Below, in pieces: positions 43,619 through 52,093 of a stretch of 64,000 bases of DNA. The notes beneath the pieces are model-generated. The model ran no database searches. It was not told where the DNA came from and saw only the letters and a list, made by a program, of their open reading frames with translations. The translations under genes and the position numbers were made by a program. The DNA comes from Phycisphaerae bacterium (GTDB lineage: Bacteria; Planctomycetota; Phycisphaerae; UBA1845; Fen-1342), in assembly GCA_022072445.1 (NCBI GenBank), contig JAJVHV010000007.1:118322-182321 (forward strand). The letters run 5' to 3'. Numbering within the stretch: the first letter of the stretch is position 1; each line of letters opens with the position of its first letter.

Positions 43619-44567
43619 TCGCCTGTCGCAGCATCGGAAGCAGAATCTCGTGATGCCCGATGACGGAGTGCCCTTGTCCGGCTCTCACCGGCCGCAGGAC
43701 GACGTTCTGTGCCGGGCGATAATGACGGAACATGTCGAAATTGGCCGTCTGCATGGCGTCGAGATCGGCGCCGAGATTTCGCGCGACAGAGACGGCCTTG
43801 AGAAACACCTCGGGCATGATCACCGCTGACCCGACGTTCAACCACACGCCACCCGCGCCGCCGGCGATTCCGGTGCCGCCCGCGCGCGTCGCGCCGCTCG
43901 TGCTGCCGGCGCCGCCGGCCGCGCCGAGCTCGGCCACAACGCCGCAAATGGTGTGAAAATCCGCCAGCGTCGCGGCGCCCAGCGCGGCGCCGTCGAGATC
44001 GGGGCTGACGTGCACCGTGTCGGTTCCGACGGCGACGTGGACCGTGGCGGGGATGTGGTGGCGGGCGGCGGCGGCGAGAATGCTGGCGTGGCGGAATGGT
44101 CCGTCGCCGGTGGCGATGAGCTGGCCGACCGCGCGGCCGAGGCCGCCGGCGGCGGCGGCGCGAGCGACCGCCTGGTTCATCCAAGCGCACGTTTCGGCGA
44201 CCATGCCGAAGCTGCCGTCGCGGATCGTGTCGGCGACTTCCTCGCTCGTGTTGCCGGTCTGGGCCAGCTCGAGATCGTGGATCGCGCCCGAACCGTTGGT
44301 GGCGATCGCGGTGATGACGCCGCGCTCGATCAGATCGACGATCAGCGGCGAACAGCCGGTCTTCACCACGTGCCCGCCGAAGGCGAATACGAACGGGCGG
44401 TGCGCGGCGCGGGCGGCGACGATCGCGTCGACGGTGCGGGCGAATTCGTCGGCGCCGAGAAACCCAGGGAGCGAGCCGAACCAGTCCCGAAACGTGCAGC
44501 CCGCCGCCGGCAGGCGGGCCAGCGCGTCGTGTCGGACCTTGTGAGCGCGCTGCGCGATCGACTTCAT
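43593..44567 (-). CDS. Deoxyhypusine synthase-like protein of unknown function
   Basis: A 324-residue protein with a nucleotide-binding look: FVFAFGGHVVKTGCSPLIVDL near 60-80, then IATNGSGAIHDLELAQTGNTSEEV, which resembles the NG.GA.HD.E....G.TSE.V pattern of deoxyhypusine synthase-related proteins. VHVAVGTDTVHVSPDLDG and LNVGSAVIMPEVFLKAVSVARN follow. Bacterial homologues of that fold can act on putrescine, but this one is too divergent for a reaction call. A glycine/alanine/threonine-rich loop (GAAGGAGSTSGATRAGG) near 225-245 is an insertion. The ATG at 44567 is chosen; the frame is open upstream. Confidence 0.6.
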   Translation of the reverse strand: MKSIAQRAHKVRHDALARLPAAGCTFRDWFGSLPGFLGADEFARTVDAIVAARAAHRPFVFAFGGHVVKTGCSPLIVDLIERGVITAIATNGSGAIHDLELAQTGNTSEEVADTIRDGSFGMVAETCAWMNQAVARAAAAGGLGRAVGQLIATGDGPFRHASILAAAARHHIPATVHVAVGTDTVHVSPDLDGAALGAATLADFHTICGVVAELGAAGGAGSTSGATRAGGTGIAGGAGGVWLNVGSAVIMPEVFLKAVSVARNLGADLDAMQTANFDMFRHYRPAQNVVLRPVRAGQGHSVIGHHEILLPMLRQAIIERLAGD

Positions 44568-44601
44568 CCGCAAGCGGCGGAAATCGAGTGGCCGGGGAGT
44601 T

Positions 44602-45630
44602 TCAGAGCGGTGCGAGTCGCTGTTCAAGGGCTTGATCCAGGAGCAGGTTGAGCACGCCGGCCGGGTCGGCGAGTTCCAGTCGCATCTCGAGGCGCATGAT
44701 GAGCGGTGCATGCGGGCCGGGCCGGAGCATGCCGGACAGTTTCACCCAATCCTTGCGGGTTGTCACGATGTCGGCGTGGGCCGCGGCGGCGGCGGCGCTG
44801 ACGCGGGCCAGCTCGGCCGGGCGGTAGGCGTGATGATCCGGAAAGACCTGAACCGCGCACGGTTCGGCGCCCAGGCCGCGGAGCGTCGCGAGAAAGCTCT
44901 CGGGGTTGCCGATGCCGCAGAGCGGCACGACGCGCCGACCGGCGAGCGCGTCGAGCGGGTGTTCGACGCCGTCCGCGGCGCGCAGCGCCTCGGGCCACAC
45001 CGCGGCGCGGATGCGCGGAACGGCCGGCGCGATGCGGGCCAGGCGTGTTTCGATCGCGTCGAGCTGCGCGGGCGGCGCCAGATTCGCGCGGCTGATGACG
45101 AGCAGCTCGGCCCGCGCCAGCCCGGCGAGGCGCTCGCGCAGCCGGCCGGCCGGCAGCAGCCGGCCGCCACCCCACGGGTCGAGCGCGTCGATCAGCACCA
45201 GATCGAGCTGCCGCCGCAAACGGCGATGCTGAAAGCCGTCGTCGAGCACGGCGCAGTCGGCGCCGTGAGCGGCGCGGGCGGTGCGCGCCCCGCGAACCCG
45301 GTCGGCGTCGACGACCACAGCCGTGCCCGGCAGCGACTCGCCGAATTCGCGGACTTCGTCGGCGGGCTGGCCGCGCGCGCCGCGGTAGCCGCGCGTCAGA
45401 ATCGCGGGATCTCGGCCGCGCGCGCGCAGCCGGCGGACAAGCTCGATGACCAGCGGCGTCTTGCCGGTGCCGCCGGCGGTGATGTTGCCGACGCTGATGA
45501 CCGGGATGGGCGGCGGCGACGAGGCCCACCGCAGCCGGTCGTAAATGGCGTTGCGGCAATCGGTGGCCAGGGTGTACAGCGCCGCGAGCGGCGCCAGCAG
45601 CGTCGCCGCCGGTCCGCCGCCGGCGGGCAT
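44602..45630 (-). CDS. lpxK: Tetraacyldisaccharide 4'-kinase
   Basis: A 342-residue protein. The P-loop VGNITAGGTGKTPLV (about 47-61), the VLDDGFQHRRL motif (about 135-145), and the segment RPAEL...DIVTTRKDWVKL near the end are LpxK signatures. The enzyme phosphorylates the lipid A precursor at the 4' position at the inner membrane, so the organism probably makes LPS. The ATG at 45630 starts five bases after the preceding gene's stop; a GTG at 45657 would overlap that gene. It is co-directional with the epimerase upstream and the DHS-like gene downstream. Other lpx genes are not in the window. Confidence 0.93.
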   Translation of the reverse strand: MPAGGGPAATLLAPLAALYTLATDCRNAIYDRLRWASSPPPIPVISVGNITAGGTGKTPLVIELVRRLRARGRDPAILTRGYRGARGQPADEVREFGESLPGTAVVVDADRVRGARTARAAHGADCAVLDDGFQHRRLRRQLDLVLIDALDPWGGGRLLPAGRLRERLAGLARAELLVISRANLAPPAQLDAIETRLARIAPAVPRIRAAVWPEALRAADGVEHPLDALAGRRVVPLCGIGNPESFLATLRGLGAEPCAVQVFPDHHAYRPAELARVSAAAAAAHADIVTTRKDWVKLSGMLRPGPHAPLIMRLEMRLELADPAGVLNLLLDQALEQRLAPL

Positions 45631-45634
45631 CCGG

Positions 45635-46564
45635 TCACTTGATGACGCCGATTTCACGCTGCCATTTGATGCTGCGGGGGATACCCGCCGTGAGCGGGGT
45701 CTGCGGGTCGTAGCCCAGGAGCGTGCGGGCCTTGCTGATGTCGGCGACGTAGCGGGTGACCTCGCCCGGACGGGCGGGTTCGTACGTGACGTTGGGCTCG
45801 CGGCCCAGCGAGAGGGCGATGAGATTGACGACGTCGACGAGCGTGGAGCCCTGGCCGTAGGCCAGGTTGACGGTGTTACGCGTCAGGCGCCGCGCCGTCA
45901 GCGCGTCGATGCCGCGGAGCATGCCGCCGATGCAGTCGTCGACGAACGTGAAGTCGAGCACTTTCTCGCGGCCGAAAACGACGATGGGCTGCTGCTCGGC
46001 GATGCGCTTGATGAAGAGCGGGATGACGCGCTCCATGCGGTCGCCGTCGCAGTCGAAGCGGCCGTAGACGTTGCTGAAGCGGAAGACCAGGTGCGGCAGA
46101 TCGTAGCACTCGGCGTAGGAGTAGATCAGCGCTTCGGCCGAGATTTTCGAGGCGCTGTAGGGACTCTCGGCAACGACAAAATCGGCCTGGGCTTCGTCGG
46201 TGATGTGGCGGTGAATGTCGCCATAAACCTCGCGCGACGAGCCGAAGATGATCGGCGTGGACTGCTGGCGGCAGAATTCGAGCACGTTGAAGGCCATGGT
46301 GATGTTCTCCATGGCGCGCTCGGGATGCACCACCAGCTCGAAAACCTTGGCGTATGCCGCCAGGTGCACCACCACGTCGAACTTGCCTTCGACCGGCAGC
46401 TTGCCGGGCACCACCTTGGAAAGGTCGCAGCTCGCGGCGTTGATTCTCCGCGTCCAGGTATTCTCGCGCCGGTCGATGCCGACCACATCGTCGCCGCGGG
46501 CCATCAGCGCCAGGCCCAGGTTGGTTCCGATCTGACCGCTCGAACCGGTGATGAGGACGCGCAC
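45635..46564 (-). CDS. NAD-dependent epimerase/dehydratase (extended SDR)
   Basis: A 309-residue protein with the NAD-binding motif VLITGSSGQIGTN (3-15), the VVHLAAYAKV strand, SSREVYG, and the catalytic pair Tyr136 and Lys140 in SPYSASK. FRFSNVYG and LDFTFVDDC complete the extended SDR pattern seen in UDP-glucose 4-epimerase and related nucleotide-sugar enzymes. The exact sugar cannot be read. Next to lpxK, a role in LPS or exopolysaccharide sugar supply is likely. The C-terminus ends IKWQREIGVIK. Confidence 0.88.
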   Translation of the reverse strand: MRVLITGSSGQIGTNLGLALMARGDDVVGIDRRENTWTRRINAASCDLSKVVPGKLPVEGKFDVVVHLAAYAKVFELVVHPERAMENITMAFNVLEFCRQQSTPIIFGSSREVYGDIHRHITDEAQADFVVAESPYSASKISAEALIYSYAECYDLPHLVFRFSNVYGRFDCDGDRMERVIPLFIKRIAEQQPIVVFGREKVLDFTFVDDCIGGMLRGIDALTARRLTRNTVNLAYGQGSTLVDVVNLIALSLGREPNVTYEPARPGEVTRYVADISKARTLLGYDPQTPLTAGIPRSIKWQREIGVIK

Positions 46565-46751
46565 GGCTGCTCCTGTCGGCTGGACGAAGTCGGGAGTTAC
46601 ACCTTGACGCGCTCATCGTACGGTTGCGGTGGCGGCGTCGCAACCTGCAGTGTTATGGGCCGTTGCGACGCGCTTGGGAAGCAGAGTGAGCCCGCGGGGC
46701 GAATGGAACGATAAACAGAGAGAGTGTCGTTATGCCTCGGGAGCCGAATTC

Positions 46752-47837
46752 GTGAGCAAGCATCGCCAACTGCGCGTGGAAGAGGATCACGTCGAGCGGC
46801 TGCTGACGCAGCTCGACTTTCTGAACGAGGGTGTCGCCGTCCACAGACGGGGGGCCAAAGCCGATTGCCGCCGGGCGGAGCGCTACAGTTATCGGCTGCG
46901 GTCGATGAAGGTGGAGATGGAGCAGGCGAACGGGCAGACGGTGACGTACGCCGTTCCGTCGCGCAATATCAGCAGCACGGGGGTGTCGTTCCTGGTCGGA
47001 AATTTCGTCTACCCGGGCACGCGCTGCTTTGTGTACCTGACGACGACGTACAACTCGTGGCAGACGGTTCCGGGGCGGGTCGTGCGTTGCCGCTACGTCG
47101 AGGGCTCGGGCCGCGTCTACGAGGTGGGCGTGCACTTCGACCAGGCGGTCGACATCACGCGCTTCGCCGCTCGCGCCGTGCGCATCCGCGTGCTGGTGGT
47201 CGACGACAGCGAGCCCATCCACCGGTTGGTGCAGCGCTTTCTGGAGAGCGCCACGGTGCAGGTGACGCACCTCTCCTCGGCCGAGGAGGCGGTCAAGATG
47301 GCCATGGCCAACCCGTTCGACCTCGTGCTCATGGACGTGGAGATGCCGGGCAAGAACGGGCTGGACGCGGTTCGTGAGTTGCGCGCGGCAGGTTATGTCG
47401 CCACCATCGTGGCGATGACCGCCCTGAACACGCCGGAATTCAAAGAGCAGTGCACCGCCGCCGGTTGCAGCGGGCATCTGGCCAAACCGTTCACGCGCGA
47501 GGCGCTGTGGGACTGCGTGAATTCGATCCAGTCGGCGGGGCTGGTCAGCTCGATCGTGGAGGAGCATGAGATGACCGAGCTGATCCAGGCGTTCGTGGCC
47601 GAGATCCCAGAGCGGTTGCAGCGCGTGCGGGCCGCGCTGCAGGCGAAAAACCTGGCTGAGCTGGAGCGCGAGGTGCGCGCCTTGCGGGGCGAGGCGGGCG
47701 CGTACGGGTTCGGGCCGATCGCGGATCGGGCGGCCGAAGTTGAGAAGCTGGTGGGAGACAAGGTCGCCGAAGAGGCGATTCAGACCGCGACGCTGGAACT
47801 GGTCAAACTCTGCATGTCGGCCCGGGCCAGCTCGTGA
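46752..47837 (+). CDS. PilZ-receiver-HPt-like regulatory protein with degenerate HPt
   Basis: A 361-residue three-domain protein. The PilZ domain (about 38-140) has RRAERYSYRLR and RNISSTGVSF, the c-di-GMP-binding R...R and [DN]-x-S-x-x-G signatures. The receiver (about 146-262) has VLVVDDS, phosphoacceptor Asp195 in LVLMDVEMPG and Lys245 in HLAKPF. The C-terminal helical domain (about 275-355) resembles HPt (EREVRALRGEAGAYGFGPIA), but Arg309 replaces the phosphorylatable His expected two residues before the L-[KR]-G. It may therefore link c-di-GMP and phosphorelay without passing the phosphate on. The start is the GTG at 46752, with GGGAG upstream. Confidence 0.82.
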   Translation: MSKHRQLRVEEDHVERLLTQLDFLNEGVAVHRRGAKADCRRAERYSYRLRSMKVEMEQANGQTVTYAVPSRNISSTGVSFLVGNFVYPGTRCFVYLTTTYNSWQTVPGRVVRCRYVEGSGRVYEVGVHFDQAVDITRFAARAVRIRVLVVDDSEPIHRLVQRFLESATVQVTHLSSAEEAVKMAMANPFDLVLMDVEMPGKNGLDAVRELRAAGYVATIVAMTALNTPEFKEQCTAAGCSGHLAKPFTREALWDCVNSIQSAGLVSSIVEEHEMTELIQAFVAEIPERLQRVRAALQAKNLAELEREVRALRGEAGAYGFGPIADRAAEVEKLVGDKVAEEAIQTATLELVKLCMSARASS

Positions 47838-47926
47838 GCCGCCGGGGGGAGCGCCGCGCCGCTCATTTTCCACCGAACCGCAGCATTCCGTGAGAATACT
47901 CGGACCCGGCGGCCGAATGCGCTCGC

Positions 47927-48805
47927 ATGGCGCGCCGCCGACGAACGCGAACCCTGCTGCTGATCGCCGCTCTGCCGCTGGCGGGCGCCGCGGCGGGAGG
48001 GTGGCGCTGGCGGATCGCGCCGGCCGCATGGCACGAGCCGACGGCCGATCTGAGCACGCTGCCCGCCGTCATGTCCATGGCGGAATATTCCCAACTCGGC
48101 GAGCATGCGCGGCCATACGTGCTTGACTTGTGCGGTGCCAAAGCTGCGCTCCTGTGTCTGGGGCTGACGCACACAAACGATCCGGAGTCGCCGGACGTGG
48201 CGCTGCTGCGGCGGCGGTTCGCGGAATTTGGGCCGAGCGTGGTGCTGGTGGAGAGCCGGCTCGGGTACGGGTGGGGCGGGTCGAGCGCGGCGGTGCGGAC
48301 GTTCGGCGAGTCGGGGGCGGCGTACGTGCTGGCCCGGGAGCGTGGCGTGCGGGTGCTGACGCTGGAGATGCCGCTGGCGCGCGAGATCGAAGCCGTCGCG
48401 CGGCGCGAGCCGGCCGAGCGGGTGGCGCTGTTCTACGTGCTGCGGCCGTACCTGGGGCAGCGCCGTTTCGGACCGGTGGATGATCCGGCGGGGTTTTTGG
48501 CGGAGTACGTCCGCAAGCGCGGCTCGCACGCGGCGCTGGGCGGGGCGATTCGGTCGGTGGCGGACGTTGATCGACTTTGGGCGCGCGATTTCGCCGGTGG
48601 GCCGGACTGGCGCGAGTGCGACGATCGCGCCGGGTGGCCGGGCTATCTCAGTGACGTCGGGGCGTGTGCCAACGACGTTCGCAACGCGCACTGGCTGGGC
48701 GTGATCGCAGACCTGGCGGCGCGGGGTGAGCGGACACTGATGGTCTGCGGCAGCAGCCACGCCGTTCGGCTGGAGGCAGCGTTGCGGGCGATCATGCGCA
48801 AATAG
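47927..48805 (+). CDS. TraB/TIKI-like exported protein
   Basis: A 292-residue protein with a twin-basic N-terminus (ARRRRTRTLLLIAALPLAGAA), probably exported. Two GxxH motifs, GLTH at 79-82 and GSSH at 275-278, and a Glu in VVLVES (Glu109) match the catalytic layout of the TIKI/TraB (GumN, EreA-like) superfamily, whose members include metalloproteases and esterases. Overall length fits. Nothing in the neighbourhood specifies a substrate. It is convergent with the permease gene across a short inverted-repeat spacer. Confidence 0.55.
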   Translation: MARRRRTRTLLLIAALPLAGAAAGGWRWRIAPAAWHEPTADLSTLPAVMSMAEYSQLGEHARPYVLDLCGAKAALLCLGLTHTNDPESPDVALLRRRFAEFGPSVVLVESRLGYGWGGSSAAVRTFGESGAAYVLARERGVRVLTLEMPLAREIEAVARREPAERVALFYVLRPYLGQRRFGPVDDPAGFLAEYVRKRGSHAALGGAIRSVADVDRLWARDFAGGPDWRECDDRAGWPGYLSDVGACANDVRNAHWLGVIADLAARGERTLMVCGSSHAVRLEAALRAIMRK

Positions 48806-48907
48806 CGAATGGCGAATAGCGAACAACGAATGGCAATCTACGAATGGGCGTCGCCGCGCCTTTCGTGATTCGCGATTCGCTATTCCTGACTCGTTATTCG
48901 CTACTCG
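48806..48907. repeat. CGAATAGCGAA palindromic spacer between convergent genes
   Basis: The left half is GCGAATGGCGAATAGCGAACA-type sequence and the right half its inverted form (TTCGCTATTCCTGACTCGTT, ATTCGCTACTCGCTATTCAC). It is an imperfect inverted repeat of about 100 bases between two convergent stops. It could serve as a bidirectional terminator but lacks a U-tract. The last residues of the permease are encoded within it. Confidence 0.6.
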
Positions 48908-50671
48908 CTATTCACGATTCGCTGGTCGCTCTTCGTGGTTCGCAACGGCGGTTGTCCGGCTGCGCCACGCCACCAGCGCGAGCATGACCGTGGCCAGCGC
49001 GTAGGCGAGCGCGATCGGGTAGGCGCGATACGCGACGATACCGGCCGATGGCGGCGCGGCCTGCCAGATGAACAATTCCCGGACGTCGTTCCCCTCGACG
49101 CGATAGGCGTGCAGCACCCCGGCGGCGGTGAGAACCGTGGCGACCGCAAACCACAGGGCAGCGGCGCGGTAGCGGTGATCAATCAGCGAGGTGGCCGCGG
49201 CAACGAGCACGACCGAGCCGACCAGCCAGCCGGAGTTCGCCCCGGTGAGTGTCACCATGCCGGTCAGCGCCGGGACCAGCGCGTCGTCGGCGCCCGTCAG
49301 CATCTCGGCCAGCGTGCGCGACGCGCCGGCGTCTACCATGAAGAGCGGCAGGTTGACGATCAGCAGGGCGGCGATCGCCGGAAAGAGCGCCACGGCGACG
49401 GCGGGCGCGTGGGCGCGGGGCGTGGCCTGGAACGCCTGGGCGGTGATGATGATGCCGATGTAGACGACCATCGCGGCGCCAGCCTCGATGGGAATCAGTC
49501 GTCCGAGCAGCGCGCCCGCGCCGCAGGCGAAGCAGGCGGTGAAGAACAGGCCGTTGGCGATCGAATAGCCGCAGCCCGCCCCGAGCGATTTCCAGGCCGG
49601 GTGGCCGATGTAGATCGTGGTGGGGAAACACGAGCCGAAGAGGCCGGCGCACAGCGAACCGATGCCGTTCACGGCCAGCGAGGGCGCCGTGTTGAAACGG
49701 TCGCCCGCCGCCTCAGCCGACTCGATGTTTTGCACCGAGCCGAAGACGTTAAGTAGCCCCATCGGCACCGAAACGGTCAGAAAGCGCAGGAGCAGATCGG
49801 GCTGATCTCGCACCAACGCGGCGATCTCGCCACCCACGAACGTAGGAATGATCGCGTGCAATTGTGCGGCGGCGGCGCGGAGCGCGTCGAGCGACATGAG
49901 CGGTCGCGTGCCGGCGGCGTCGGCGACGGCGGGGATGGAGACCAGCCAGGCCATCGCCGTGCCCGACAGAATCGCCAGCGACCCGCCGGGCAAGCCAAGC
50001 GGAAAGCGGTAGCTGGCGAAGTAGGCGAGCAAAAGGATCGCCAGCGGCAGAATTCCGACGAGCGGCTGGGCGTAGATCCGAAACGCGAAGTCGGCGCTGA
50101 TGAACGTGACGCCCACCGCCGCCAGCACGCCCAGCAGTGCGGCGCGGGGCGTGACCCGGCGGAGCTGCTCGGCGAAGAACGCCCCGCCGAACTCGATCGC
50201 CCCGCTGACCAGGCAGGCGACCAGGCCGGCTTTCCAGGCCAGCAGACCGGCGGCGGCGGGGTCGAGCCCGTCGGCCAGGGCGGCACGGTTGACCGGTCCC
50301 ATGATGAAGAAGACGTAGGCGAAGACGGTCGGCGTGTTGATGCCGTAGGGCAGCGCCGTGCACGTGGGGTTGTTGTGTCGGCGGGCGACGGCGCGGGCCT
50401 GAAGGCCGTAAAAGAGGTTGCCGACCAGCAGGCTGACCGCCACGCCGGGCAGGACGCGCTCGTGGACCACCGATTCGGGAATGCCCGCCTGTGTGACGCA
50501 CAGCGCCACGATCAGCAGGACCTGCACGAGATTATCGACCATCAGGCCGAAGAATCCGTCCAGATCGCCGCGGCGCCACAGCGGATAGTGCAGCGTTCCG
50601 GAAATGGTTGCACTCACGGCGATTCGCGTGGTTCGGTCCGCCGTTGGCGGACCCGTGCGGTACCGCTTCAT
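48908..50671 (-). CDS. NCS2/AzgA-type permease
   Basis: A 587-residue integral membrane protein with about 12-14 hydrophobic segments. NPTCTALPYGINTPTVFAYV near the N-terminus, GVTFISADFAFRIYAQPL, and the QNIESAEAAGDRFNT ... GIGSLCAGLFGSCFPTTIY segment match the nucleobase-cation symporter 2 group (COG2252-like), where the NIESAEA-like region sits in the substrate-binding area. It probably imports a purine, pyrimidine or similar anion. The ATG at 50671 is preferred to a TTG at 50698. About 100 C-terminal residues form additional membrane segments not typical of short NCS2 members. Confidence 0.68.
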   Translation of the reverse strand: MKRYRTGPPTADRTTRIAVSATISGTLHYPLWRRGDLDGFFGLMVDNLVQVLLIVALCVTQAGIPESVVHERVLPGVAVSLLVGNLFYGLQARAVARRHNNPTCTALPYGINTPTVFAYVFFIMGPVNRAALADGLDPAAAGLLAWKAGLVACLVSGAIEFGGAFFAEQLRRVTPRAALLGVLAAVGVTFISADFAFRIYAQPLVGILPLAILLLAYFASYRFPLGLPGGSLAILSGTAMAWLVSIPAVADAAGTRPLMSLDALRAAAAQLHAIIPTFVGGEIAALVRDQPDLLLRFLTVSVPMGLLNVFGSVQNIESAEAAGDRFNTAPSLAVNGIGSLCAGLFGSCFPTTIYIGHPAWKSLGAGCGYSIANGLFFTACFACGAGALLGRLIPIEAGAAMVVYIGIIITAQAFQATPRAHAPAVAVALFPAIAALLIVNLPLFMVDAGASRTLAEMLTGADDALVPALTGMVTLTGANSGWLVGSVVLVAAATSLIDHRYRAAALWFAVATVLTAAGVLHAYRVEGNDVRELFIWQAAPPSAGIVAYRAYPIALAYALATVMLALVAWRSRTTAVANHEERPANRE

Positions 50672-50791
50672 CGTAAGTCGCGGATCGCGGCGTCTCAAGC
50701 GAAACGTGCGGCTGACAGGTGGGGGCCGCGGCCGTAAGATTCGAGCCGCGCGGCGGCGTGCGCCCGCGAGTCTCGAACGCCAGGATCACGG

Positions 50792-51397
50792 ATGCCGATT
50801 CAGTTCAATTGTGCCAGTTGTGGGCAGCCGATCGAGGTTGACGACGAGCATGCCGGCCGCGTGGCGGCGTGCCCCTACTGTCAGCGGGTGGTGAACGTCC
50901 CGGAAAACTCGACGTTGGCGCCGCTGGCGGCACCACTGGCGCGGCCGGCGACCGACGGCACTGACGCCGGCGATTCGCCGCGCGGGCTGCCGCCGATCCC
51001 GCCGCTCGAGCAGCCCGACCCGATAACGCAGATGGCCGCGGCGCGCGGGCAGATTTTCGGCCGCAACGCGCTGGTTTGCGCCGTGCTCGTGGTCGTGATG
51101 TTCTCCACGTCGCTGCTGCTAGCCGTGCCGATCGTCCTCAAACGGCTGGCCGACACGACCAGCCAGCCGAACGCGGAGGAGCTGAGTCGGATACTGAGCC
51201 AGTCGCCGCAGGGACCGTGGTACATGGCGTCGATGTGCGGGGCGACGATTTTCGCGTTGGTGGGGACGATTTACGGGCTGCTGAGCGTTCGGCTCTGCCG
51301 GCGGGGGAACTGGCGCGGGTGGCTGAGTCTGCTGGTCTGCGGCGCGCTGGTGGCGTGGACGCTGCTGAGCATCGTGTTGCAGTCGGTGCTGATGTGA
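50792..51397 (+). CDS. Zinc-ribbon membrane protein, function unknown
   Basis: A 201-residue protein. The N-terminus has a zinc ribbon (FNCASCGQPIEVDDEHAG ... CPYCQ, two CxxC pairs). A proline-rich linker follows, then three membrane segments (ALVCAVLVVVMFSTSLLLAV, MASMCGATIFALVGTIYGLL and WLSLLVCGALVAWTLLSIVL). Such ribbon-plus-membrane proteins are frequent in planctomycetes and lack assigned function. The start follows directly from MPIQFNC. It is divergent from the permease. Confidence 0.7.
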   Translation: MPIQFNCASCGQPIEVDDEHAGRVAACPYCQRVVNVPENSTLAPLAAPLARPATDGTDAGDSPRGLPPIPPLEQPDPITQMAAARGQIFGRNALVCAVLVVVMFSTSLLLAVPIVLKRLADTTSQPNAEELSRILSQSPQGPWYMASMCGATIFALVGTIYGLLSVRLCRRGNWRGWLSLLVCGALVAWTLLSIVLQSVLM

Positions 51398-51532
51398 CGG
51401 CGTGCGCGTGTTTGCTCCGATAAGCGACGCTGCTGGAAAAATGCGCGCTTCGCGCTGCGTGAGGCTGGTAATCGGGATGCGCGGTCGGGTAGAATGCCCG
51501 CAAGGAAGGGTTTTGCACGCATCGGTGGAGAA

Positions 51533-51973
51533 ATGAAGCCGCAGAATAATACTGCGTCCAAAGAGGGGCGGCCGCTCAACCCGCAACGAAAACGCTTCAC
51601 CCCGGGTGAGGCGAATCGCGCGCTGGTTTACGTTCGCAAGATTGTGCAGGACATCGTCGACAGCTACGCCGAGTTCATGCGGCTGCGCGACGTCCTCGAG
51701 GAATCGGATCGATCACACACGTTTCAGGATCGCTTTGAACGTGTGCGCCGCCGGGCCCAGCATCTCGCCGACCGGCTCAACCAGCTCAAAGACGAGCTGC
51801 ACGAAGTCGGCTGCGAGCTGAAGGACTGGTCGCAGGGCCTGGTCGATTTTCCGTCGTCGCGCGGCGGAGCCGACGTGGCGCTGTGCTGGAAGCTGGGCGA
51901 GCCGGACGTCGCCTACTGGCACGACGCCGACGATGGATTTCGCGGGCGGAAGCTGATCGACAGCGCGTTCTGA
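51533..51973 (+). CDS. DUF2203 family protein
   Basis: A 146-residue soluble protein. KRFTPGEANRALVYVRKIVQ, a central coiled region (RFERVRRRAQHLADRLNQLK) and the end GLVDFPSSRGGADVALCWKL with PDVAYWHDADDGFRGRK are the conserved blocks of DUF2203, an uncharacterised family. The ATG at 51533 has a GGTGGAG sequence just before it, though very close; an ATG at 51494 is an alternative. It is isolated. Confidence 0.82.
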   Translation: MKPQNNTASKEGRPLNPQRKRFTPGEANRALVYVRKIVQDIVDSYAEFMRLRDVLEESDRSHTFQDRFERVRRRAQHLADRLNQLKDELHEVGCELKDWSQGLVDFPSSRGGADVALCWKLGEPDVAYWHDADDGFRGRKLIDSAF

Positions 51974-52093
51974 CGGGCGAAGTCGGAGCCACGAAGCCAC
52001 GTAGGCACGAAGCAGCGGCACTCGCCGCCGCTTCGCGCTCGGATCCGTTTCGTGCGCGAATGCGGTTCGTGCGCGGACGTCCACCCCTCAACC

